Source: Cryptomeria japonica (Eukaryota; Streptophyta; Pinopsida; Cupressales; Cupressaceae). From it: a DNA stretch of 64,000 nt. Each line of letters starts with the position of its first letter. Position 1 is the first letter of the stretch. The notes beneath the pieces were generated by a model. It ran no database searches and had not been told where the DNA came from. It saw nothing but the letters and a program-made list of their open reading frames with translations. Below, piece after piece: positions 10,715-19,303 of the stretch. The position numbers were made by a program, and so were the translations under genes. The stretch is from the NCBI RefSeq assembly GCF_030272615.1, contig NW_026729354.1, forward strand, positions 27,399 through 91,398. The letters are read 5' to 3'.

Positions 10715-11350
10715 GACTTCTTTTTGTTTGTGCCTGAATCGAATAATGGTTGTAAGCCGAGAAATTGGAAGACTTCAATATTCCAGTAAATGAGATTTGC
10801 AGGTGGGCGGGCGATACGTTCCTTTCAGTGACGTCAGCTATGACCTTATGTAGTCGACATTATTTTTTCGTCAAAATTGATCGGCTAATTAATTAAGTAT
10901 TTCCCAGCATCAAATCTCATCTGCAAACGTCAAGGCTTACGTCACGTAACCTTAGTAATGTATTTCGTAATTATATTACTATATTTAATGAAAGTTATCA
11001 CTATAATAATATTTTTAAGTTGTAACAAAACTTGTATTTTTGTATCAGTTAATTTTCATAAATTATTCGTATATTAATATTATGATCGTTTGGGGAAACA
11101 ATCCTAATTGATGGCGGCAGGATACAGATTAGAGAAATAACTAGAGGATTCCCTTCCTCCAATTCGGCTAAGTGTATCCGTAGGGTATTGTAATGTTTTT
11201 ATTAATGTTAAATATTGCGATACAATTCAATATAAATAGAAATTCAAATCTTCTTAAATTTGATTTTAGATATTCTTATAATGTTGTTTCATTTGTCAAT
11301 CTTATATAAAATGTTATTCAACTATTGTAATGGTTGTTCTGATTTTCAGA
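10715..11350 (-). promoter_or_regulatory. Orphan, diverged copy of the SDR promoter and 5' leader
   Basis: Aligns in order with 15125-15850. Shared blocks are the leader TTTGTTTGTGCCTGAAT, a GGGCGGNCGAT block, TGACGTCA (10829-10836), and a long block around CATCTGCAAACGTCAAGGC that holds one as-1-type element (10927-10944). An ATTGATGGCG block near 11105 and a stretch around CTATTGTAATGGTT near 11320 also match. It points to the minus strand, but no SDR coding sequence follows to the left. I do not see the TATTTAAA box of the active copy. It is a remnant of an older local duplication or of a lost paralogue. Confidence 0.82.
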
Positions 11351-11568
11351 GAGCAAAAACCAATATGCGAATCTTCTTGGAGTCTCTCAATATGGATAGG
11401 GGTAGGGGTGAAGAGATTCTCATAATAGTTTACGTAATTAGCATAAGTTTGCATACTCTTTCTATACAGGCCCTCTTTTAACAATGTTATGGCTTATTTG
11501 ACCTCCTCAGACTTCGCACAAGTGCGGTGCAAATGGCATCACCCACCAGGCCCATCGAAGTATCATAG

Positions 11569-11823
11569 CTAAGGCAGCCCAAGGCAGTGGAGGTAGCTGC
11601 GTATTGCTTTTTCTCCACGTTCAAAGCTGCCAAACGAATGGACTATGTTGTACAAGAAATGCTCCAAAAGTTCAACGTTATGAATTTGAGCCTGCACCAA
11701 GTGCTTTTCGCCTATGATCCTCTGCACCACTCCTTCAATATCTGTGTTAATTAAAAATTTCTCCTGAAGTTCATCAGTCACCGAGCATTGAGTGCAGCTA
11801 CACTCGCACCTTTGAATTTTCAA
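11569..11823 (-). CDS. Unrecognised 84-codon open frame, possible gene fragment
   Basis: I do not recognise this protein. It starts with a Cys-rich stretch (CECSCTQC), then a helix-prone, charged stretch, and ends in a YLHCLGLP stop. Composition is less AT-biased than the flanks. It lies between the orphan promoter and the LINE relic and reads in the same direction as the LINE, so it may be LINE 3' sequence or a captured exon. It is short enough to be chance. The equivalents are 34941-35195 and 58309-58563. Confidence 0.2.
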   Translation of the reverse strand: MKIQRCECSCTQCSVTDELQEKFLINTDIEGVVQRIIGEKHLVQAQIHNVELLEHFLYNIVHSFGSFERGEKAIRSYLHCLGLP

Positions 11824-11889
11824 GAAATGATACTTCTAGTCTTCAACCTCTTACTCCTAAGTGTTGTGTTTGTCTAAAGAAATATAATG

Positions 11890-13610
11890 CTAGTTCACAG
11901 GCCACCCATCAAACCATCGTCGTCACAAGTGAAGACCTTATCATTTGAGGAGATGTGAGCGAACCCCTCCTGAAAGAGTTCGGTTGTCACCCGTCCTAGG
12001 TGTAAGATCGAGAGGGAGATTTGGAGACTGATGTAAGGTGAGTTTAAACGAAGTCTGCTGTACACCGATCCCGAAGCGCTTGCAGAAACAAAGACCTCGC
12101 AAACACCGTTTAGAAGTGGTCTCGACCACCCACTACGTCTGTGACAAAAATGGTACCAACGGGTCTGTGCCACTTTGTATTGAATCAGGAGATGGTCAGC
12201 AGTCTCTTCATTTTCTTTGCATAGAGTACACCAGTGAGGGCCCGAGATACCAATCTTTTGCAGTCTATTCCCCATTAAGTTGCACTTGTGAAGGGTGGTC
12301 GAAACAAATGCTCCCATCTTAGGGGGGACATTTGTGCCCCAACAGAGCTCCGTTGGCCAATGATAAGCATCGATTTCGTACTAATGACCTCAAAGTCAAT
12401 CTTACTGGGATAAGAATCAAATTTAGCCACACAATACATAATTTTATCGTTACCATTAGATAATAGCAAATGTCGCTTGCCGAGCTTTTTTTAGCAACTG
12501 TTCCTTACAATCATAGTCCAACATATCAAAGTCTTTCTATTTGTAAGATTCGACGTCATCATCATTAATGATAATGAAACAGTCCCTCACTTTGCTACCA
12601 TAGGTCTCCAATGGCGTGTGCACTACTTTCTTCAAGCCTAGGATGGTGACAAGAGGGTACTAGTCATTCCAAGAATCATACAAGGAGGAGCTATCAAGGT
12701 AACACACCTAATTTTCCATAGGAGGTTAGATTATAGTGCTCCTATATTTGATAATAAAATTCCGTACTGAAGAGCCCCTAGGTGGATTGGCAATAGTGAG
12801 TATGCGGTTAAGAGAATCATCATACTCACTATTGCCAATCCACCTAGGGGCTCTTCAGTACGGAATTTTATTATCAAATATAGGAGCACTATAATCTAAC
12901 CTCCTATGGAAAATTAGGTGTGTTACCTTGATAGCTCCTCCTTGTATGATTCTTGGAATGACTAGTACCCTCTTGTCACCATCCTAGGCTTGGAGAAAGT
13001 AGTGCACACGCCATTGGAGACCTATGGTAGCAAAGTGAGGGACTGTTTCATCATCATTAATGATGATGAAAGAGTCTGCTCTAGAGGGCTACATGTATTT
13101 TGAAGATCCGCCATGTTAGCTTGGCCCCAAGAGCAATGTTCTATGTTTGCATTTCACGAATACTGGCATCCCCTCTCAATTTCAATTTTTTTTTATAGTG
13201 TCCCACAATAAGAGATGAGGTATGTGTTTCTTTTTCATTGGAGCCTTCCCAAAGGAAACTTTTTTGCAGAGAGGCTATCTTTGTGCTATCCCCATTCGAT
13301 AATTCGATACATGAAAGCATACATATTGGTATGATAGCGATGACTGCCTTAAGCATGGTGATTTTGCTAGACATGGTGAACCATCTCCCCTTCCAACATC
13401 CCACCTTCTTCGTGCACTTCCCAATAGTGTCGCACCAAATATTGTCTTTGATTGCCCCCATTGAATAAAGGTATGCCTAGATACATGGATGGTAGACGTT
13501 CAACACCAAATCTAAATAAAGGGAGAAAATTGCATGTTGCGTTGCAATTTGACACGACATGTATCCCTTGCACCAATGTATTCGAAAAACAATAAGAATA
13601 AGACTTCTAA
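11890..13610 (-). pseudogene. LINE (L1-type) reverse transcriptase relic
   Basis: Reading on the minus strand, fragments follow the order of the C-terminal half of a plant LINE ORF2. First is an LPSMYLGIPLF motif near 13480. Next is a GCWKGRWFTMSSKITMLKAV stretch followed by an LQKSFLWEG motif (about 13240-13400). At the end is a zf-RVT-like segment with HWCTLCKENEETADHLL (about 12200-12250). Frames are broken by several stops and by an inverted duplication at 12556-13069. The N-terminal endonuclease and most of the polymerase are missing, so it is a dead fragment. The left limit is approximate. Confidence 0.85.
12556..13069. repeat. 514-bp near-perfect inverted repeat inside the LINE relic
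   Basis: Arms 12556-12804 and 12821-13069 are each 249 bp and are reverse complements with two mismatches and no indel, around a 16-base spacer. The left arm continues the LINE reading frame (a GSKVRD...IINDD stretch), so the right arm is the inverted extra copy. The outer end of the right arm is itself a 22-bp perfect palindrome at 13048-13069, a likely breakpoint. If transcribed, it would form a long hairpin RNA. Confidence 0.95.
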
Positions 13611-13807
13611 TCACAAAGGTTTTTACTCAGATTTGGGCACACCTACGTAGATACATTCTAGGCGAGACACCTAAATCTCTAGTCAATCGGTCTAGGGCAA
13701 TGTATCCCCTTCATAATTGACACTCAGTATGTAATCGCAGGATTGAGCTACAACTTTCGCTCTCGCCCTATTTATATAGAAACCCGAACGAAATACCGTT
13801 CAAGATC

Positions 13808-13859
13808 AAGCCAAGAGGTGATGAAATCCTCTCGGTACAGAAGCCAAGAGGTGATGAAA
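13808..13859. repeat. Short direct repeat, 19 bp with 33-bp period
   Basis: AAGCCAAGAGGTGATGAAA occurs at 13808-13826 and 13841-13859. The rest of 13610-14010 shows nothing I can assign. The equivalents start at 37180 and 60548. Confidence 0.8.
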
Positions 13860-14014
13860 CAAAATACTTTATCAACGATATAACTTGTGATCTTCAATTT
13901 TTATTTTGATAACATTTTTAAATAAAAATCTTGTTTATAAAAACAAGTCATGTCAAATTTTAAGAATAGAAAGATGCTATTATAAGAAAAAAGTTTGGAA
14001 AACAAAAAATTATA

Positions 14015-14260
14015 ATTTTCCTATTTTCATTCTTTCCTTTTTCTGAGTGATTGCTTGGAAAACAAAACATTACAATATTTCCTATTTTCATTCTTTCATT
14101 TTTCTGAAGATGAATCACTCAGAGAGATTGGAAACTCCAATCATGCATAAAGTTTACATACTCCATTTCTCATTTTCATTCTTTTCTTTTTCTGAAGATA
14201 AATCACTCAGAGAGATTGGAAACTCAAATTATACGTCAAGCTTACATACTCCATTTCATA
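14015..14260. repeat. Decayed tandem repeats in the SDR 3' flank
   Basis: CTGAAGATNAATCACTCAGA recurs at an 88-bp period (14103 and 14191), and the preceding TTTTCATTCTTT block occurs three times from about 14022. It lies 60-300 bp beyond the SDR stop codon and so may be partly in the 3' untranslated region. The equivalents are 37387-37632 and 60755-61000. Confidence 0.8.
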
Positions 14261-14320
14261 GACTGTGAAAAGCTAATATACTATTTATAACCAATCAAAA
14301 GCCTAAATCTTAAGTCTTAT

Positions 14321-15100
14321 TCAAACGATGCCTCCATTGATACGAATAACCTGGCCATTAACCCACTCAGCATCATCTGTAGCAAGGAAAGCCGCCACGG
14401 GAGCAACATCCTCCTTCTGCCCCAGCCGCTCAAAGGGTGACTCCATGGCAATCCTATCAACCAACTCCTCACTCTTCCCCTCCAAAAACAACTCCGTCAC
14501 AATCCCACCTGGTGCGATGCAATTTGCAGTAATGCGAGTCCCCCTCAACTCCTTGGCCAAAATCCTGGTCATGGTCTCAACGGCAGCATTGGTGGCGGCG
14601 TAAGCCCCATACCCAGGCTTCACAGTCCCCACAAGCGAGCTGCTCAAATTGATAATGCGGCCACCGCCACCACGTACGAGTCTGTTTGCCGCTTCCCTCG
14701 AGCACAAAAACGCTCCTTTGCAGTTAATGTTGAAAGTCCGATCCCAATCCTCTTCAGGCGTGTTTGCAATTGAGGGTGAGTTGGAATCGAGCACTCCCGC
14801 ACAGTTCACGATTATGTGGACGCCTCCGAACGCTTTCTCCGCTGCATCGAATAATTTTTTCACGTCCCCAGAAACTGAAATATCTGCTCTGCATATAATC
14901 GCTCTTTCTCCGTCCTTGTTTTCATTGATTATGGCTGCGACTTCTTCTGCTTTTTGCTGGTTTCCTACATAATTTATCACGACTTTGGCTCCTTTTTCAG
15001 CCAAATGCAGAGCAATTTCTCTGCCGATGCCTCTCGAGGCACCCGTCACGATGGCTACGCGCCCTTCCAAACTGCTGCCCTGCTTTGCCTGACTACTCAT
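14321..15100 (-). CDS. Short-chain dehydrogenase/reductase, aldehyde reductase-like, with altered catalytic Lys
   Basis: An intronless 259-residue classical SDR, similar to the plant NADPH-dependent aldehyde reductase-like group, which reduces reactive carbonyls. Visible are the Rossmann motif TGASRGIG (residues 19-26; Arg23 favours NADPH), NCAG (99-102), the catalytic-Ser region INLSSS (150-155), Tyr167, a PGG motif after TANCIA, and a C-terminal NGQVIRINGG. The active-site YxxxK reads YAATN, so Asn171 replaces the catalytic Lys. The frame opens at 15202, but that Met lies upstream of the TATA-like box. I therefore start at 15100 (MSSQAKQG), which gives the usual family length. No transit peptide is evident, so the protein is probably cytosolic. 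Activity is uncertain; otherwise the frame looks intact. Confidence 0.93.
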   Translation of the reverse strand: MSSQAKQGSSLEGRVAIVTGASRGIGREIALHLAEKGAKVVINYVGNQQKAEEVAAIINENKDGERAIICRADISVSGDVKKLFDAAEKAFGGVHIIVNCAGVLDSNSPSIANTPEEDWDRTFNINCKGAFLCSREAANRLVRGGGGRIINLSSSLVGTVKPGYGAYAATNAAVETMTRILAKELRGTRITANCIAPGGIVTELFLEGKSEELVDRIAMESPFERLGQKEDVAPVAAFLATDDAEWVNGQVIRINGGIV

Positions 15101-15850
15101 TGTCAAAAATCTATAATTTGTGAAGACAATTCGCTTTATGTTTGTGCCTGAAATCTGAATTGAATTGAATTTAAATAGGTTCGAGTAAATCAGATTTGGC
15201 ATCTGGGCGGCCGATAAAATTCATTTCCGTGACGTCATTGATTTTATATTATTTTGCCGTTTCAAACATTTGCAGTCAACATTGATTGGCGATATCAATT
15301 AATTATTTCAATGTTGCGATTGAAAGGAAAGATTTTCCAGCATTCAAATCTCATCTGCAAACGTCAAGGCTTACGTCACGTAACTTTTAATTGAAAGGAA
15401 AGATTTTCCAGCATTCAAATCTCATCTGCAAACGTCAAGGCTTACGTCACGTAACTTTTAATAGCATATTTTGTAATCAAGTGATCAATGGGCACTTAAT
15501 TGAATAGCTTTAAATAATTCAGGGATGAAACCGCACTTGTTAAAATGATTTATTTATTTAAATAGAGAGGGCCAAGCAGTTTATTGGAGTTTCACTTTTT
15601 TTTAAATAGGTGGTGGGTGAACCGGGACTTATACCTAATTTGTTATAATTTTATGGCAAACCTTTTCAATTGATGGCGATGGGATATGATATCAAAGAAA
15701 CAATTATAGAAGATTCACTCTCCTTGATAAAGTAAAATATATAATTTTTAGATTTAATTCTAGACAATATTATTGTGTTGTTCTACTTTGTCAATCCTAC
15801 ATATACTGTTGTTTGACTATTCTAATGGTTACTCTAATTTATTATAGATG
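15101..15850 (-). promoter_or_regulatory. SDR promoter with CRE-like box and two as-1-type elements
   Basis: Reading toward the gene on the minus strand, two as-1-type elements (15432-15449 and 15361-15378) come first. Next are TGACGTCA (15230-15237) and a TATA-like CTATTTAAAT (15169-15178) about 70 bp before the start codon. Each as-1 element reads TGACGTAAGCCTTGACGT: two TGACG motifs seven bases apart, the same spacing as in the 35S as-1 element. Such sites bind TGA-class bZIP factors and respond to salicylate, oxylipins and xenobiotics. The far end of the region matches the orphan promoter at 10715-11350. Confidence 0.8.
15319..15460. repeat. 71-bp perfect tandem duplication carrying the as-1 element
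   Basis: 15319-15389 is repeated exactly at 15390-15460. Each copy contains one as-1-type element and an adjoining CACGTAA. The orphan promoter has a single copy. The equivalents are 38691-38832 and 62059-62200. Confidence 0.97.
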
Positions 15851-16159
15851 GGAAGAAATTATGTCTCACAAAATTCTTTAGGTCTTCATATTTTGATGGT
15901 ATCCACAACTATCATGATTATAAATATAAATGTCTTTATTTGTTTACAAGATTCTTAAATTTGATTAAGCTTTCATTTCAATGAGGAATATGAACATGTT
16001 AATTTAAAGAATATTAATTTTATTTTAGAAATAGCTTTATATTAATTTAGTTGATTAATACATTCATATAGATTTCAGAAATTAGTCTACTTTTATAAAT
16101 GAGTATCTTTTGTCAATCATATTTACAATCATGTAAGTTTGGTTTATAAATAATAAATA

Positions 16160-17370
16160 CATATGTTGTAATGTATTTGAGACTGTTTACTTTCGTAACT
16201 AGATCATTTGTATAAATTATATTTATGATCCAATATATTAAATCTTATTGTATACACATAAAATTGGTTATGAGCAATTAAATAAATATTTTATATTTAT
16301 TTAATAATTATTCTTCTATTAAATAGTTAATTTGAAAAGATTAATTTATTTAATTCATTTTATATTCTTCTATTAATTAATTTAATTGAAACATTTTATC
16401 AATTAATTCGTTATATCCTTTTCTTCTAATCAATTAATTAAATATCTAATATTTAATTGTTCATGTATCTACTATTCTATAGTCTCATTAATTAAATAAT
16501 TTCTTAATTATTTAATTATATTTCCAACTCACCTTTCCATCTCCATGTCATCTCCACTTTGCCAACTCATTCATCATGTGGCTAAATTAATTCAACAAAA
16601 TTCAATTAAATTAAATCATTTATTAGCCAATTATCTCCAACTTCCAAAATAAATGAAATATTGTGTACGTGCACATATTTCCTAGCCTTCTTCTATATTC
16701 TCTCTAACATCACTATATCTTAGGAGGACTTGAGTCCACTTGTCCTCTCATTCTTACATCCTTTCCAATTATCCTATATCATCTCAAGTCTTCAACTCAG
16801 TCAAGGTGAGATGAGTGACACTTGTCTTCTCCTTCCCCCTTTCTCTCAACCTTCAACCTCTTACTCATAGCCATCCAATTTGCAAGATTCGATCATGATC
16901 GTTGATCTCTGTCACCTAAGCTCGTGCACTCAAAAATCTATAAAAAGAGGTCTCCTAAGCCATTTTGAAACTAATAGCTAATCTTATAGTCATCCTAGGA
17001 GTTTTTTTCTTGCATCCATGAGTTTGAGTTTGAAGCAAATACCAATTTTAGAATTTTTATCATAGCTTAATATCATGTTAGCTTAAATCATTTGCATATG
17101 AATATTATAGCATCAGTTAACTATTAGTTCATTCTTCATATGCCATCTTGGAAGCTACCAGTGCTTGTCTGAGATCAAATCATCTGCAACCAAGAACAAT
17201 GGAGTTAGGACACAATGAGGTGTAAACCGTGGAAGGTATAATATTGTTTATTTCATTTACTTCATGTTACTTCATTGGTTGAAGTTAAGTTTCCTGTAGA
17301 TTTCCTTTTTATATTTTATGATCTAAACTAACAAGTTTCAGGATATTTCTTTGGAGTTCAACTTTAACAT
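16160..17370 (+). repeat. LTR of a second Ty3/gypsy element (left limit uncertain)
   Basis: The right end (TTTAACA near 17370) directly precedes a primer-binding site at 17374. A TATAAAAA box at 16939-16946 fits an LTR promoter, with about 430 bases to the LTR end. The stretch 16200-16640 is very AT-rich with many TTAATTAA-like motifs. No partner LTR was found downstream, so the left end is a guess; 15850-16160 is AT-rich with nothing assignable. Confidence 0.65.
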
Positions 17371-17373
17371 TTT

Positions 17374-17392
17374 TGGCGCCCACTGTGGGGAT
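17374..17392 (+). other. Primer-binding site of second Ty3/gypsy element
   Basis: TGGCGCCCACTGTGGGGAT has the TGGCGCC start and GGGGA end seen in primer sites of plant Athila/Tat-type Ty3 elements. The exact tRNA was not determined. Confidence 0.8.
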
Positions 17393-19303
17393 CAGGCCTC
17401 GCACTTACCTTTCTAATATCCTGTCTTATTCTCGCAGAATCAATTTAACGCTTTTGTAAGTCAGTTTCATGCATCTGTGAAATTTGACAACGCATTTGTT
17501 AAGTAGGTTAGCGCTTTTATTGCTTAGTTTAACGTCTGTTTTAAATAGAATGGTGTTTTTAATCATGAATTCGCGCATTCAAGAAATACAGGGTTAGCAC
17601 CTTTGTCGTACAATTTAGCACTTTTATTGTTTAGGATAGTGCTTTTGCCATCTAGGATAGCGCTTTTGCAGTTTTAGCACTTATGTTCTATCACTGGGTG
17701 AAATTTGAATTTTTATAATCTGAAAGCTAACAATTTTGCAGGTCCGAATGTCCAAGGCTTAAGAATTTGAAAACTATTGACATTTGTGGGTGCAGGGTCC
17801 ATTTTGAGCAAATTTCATGCATTTCCTCACTTAGCTAAATTAAGGGTTTTTCAAGTAAAACATCATATCTTACTCATCTAGTCTAACTAGGAGGATAATC
17901 AACAGCATGCACCTTGCATTTGAGTGTTTTCCTTAAATTAGTTGCACATAGATTCTTAGAAGTCTTAAAATAAACCTTTTTCTTTCGTGTTTGTTGAAGT
18001 AGTAGGCAAGTATGCTCTCACTCGTATACGGTGATTTGAAAACTAGACCTATTTCTTTTATGTGTAACCTTTAGAGGGCTTGCCTTCCTGAGTTGCCTTG
18101 AGGGGGGCAATGAGAAGGGAACGACCCAAGTGGAAACGGGCTAATATCGAGTCCTTCCAATCCACTCTAAATAAATTATGTCTTTGACGAAAGTCATGAA
18201 CAACATTTGTTGATTAGTTCATACTGACACTATGTTTCCCCATTAACCCTATGGAGCGTAACCTCTGTAGGCTGGGAACCTTCTGTATTTACAGAGTTTA
18301 AGTGTCGCATGTATGGCCACATGATCGGAAGCCCTTACTAAAAATATTTTGTATTTGCTACCAAAATCCTTGTAATTGTTGGTCCAGGATGTCAGACCTC
18401 TGAAGCAGCTCACACACATACGGTTCTTAGTAGAGATATAAAGTTTTTCATGGGGAGTTTTCATGGAAATCGATGCTTGGCTGCCCCAAAGAAGTGAGTG
18501 TTGAGGGTGGATCCAGTGGGGTCAAGCACCTAAATATCTGCTCTGAATAGCGTAGCCTCGGGGCAAACCCCATGTGAGATTCAACAATTATTGTCTCGAC
18601 CTACCATAGGATTTGTGCTTGCTTGTGCACTTTGATTTCCAAAACATTATGTCTTTTGTGTCTTCAAAAATGTTTTCAAAATGGTCAAAAACTAAAAAAA
18701 TCATCAGTCTGAATTGAGTAAAAATCTGACAACTTGCTGGAAAATTTGAAAATCTCTTTAACACAGTCAGAATTGTGCATTTGTTGCACAGAACAATGCT
18801 TTTGACCAATAGAACAGTTCTTTTAAACAACAGTACAACACTTTTATCCCTTAGAATCATGCATTTGATCTTTGGAATAACGCTTTTCAACATGAAACTA
18901 TTCTTTTACACTATATTTTAATTCTTTTATTTCACATAGAAGCACTTTTAATCACATAGAGTAGCACATTTATCGCGTAGGTTAGAGCTTTTGACAAATA
19001 GGTCAGCGCAAATGTTTTCCTACATCTAAAATAGAGGGTTTTTTTGCATATCACACCAAAATTTCAATATCATTTTCAAATACCCTTTTTCGAGTATATT
19101 TGTCTTCAACTATCACAGGTCTTTAAACTGGTCAAATAATCAGCTTATCAATCAAATAGGTTATTTCCAAAGGTTTTCATAAGCATAAAACATTCAACAA
19201 GTTAGTGATTGAACCATCTTAAGTGCAAAAAGATCAACATTATTATCAGTTTCTCATCAGGAAACATCAAATCCTTTATCATGAAACTTGATCATATCAA
19301 CCT
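17393..19303 (+). other. Leader of second Ty3/gypsy element with clustered GCGCTTTT-like motifs
   Basis: No gene. Two clusters (about 17445-17690 and 18775-19015) hold many variants of TAGCGCTTTTG at spacings near 20-22 bases, for example at 17511, 17616, 17637, 17658, 18795, 18836, 18879, 18941 and 18984. Open frames at 18249-18464 and 18588-18893 on the minus strand show no domain. The equivalent is 40765-42675. Confidence 0.6.

Noticed and set aside
14328-15151. Plus-strand open frames opposite the SDR gene
   Set aside because: They are antisense shadows of the SDR coding sequence, made long by its codon composition.
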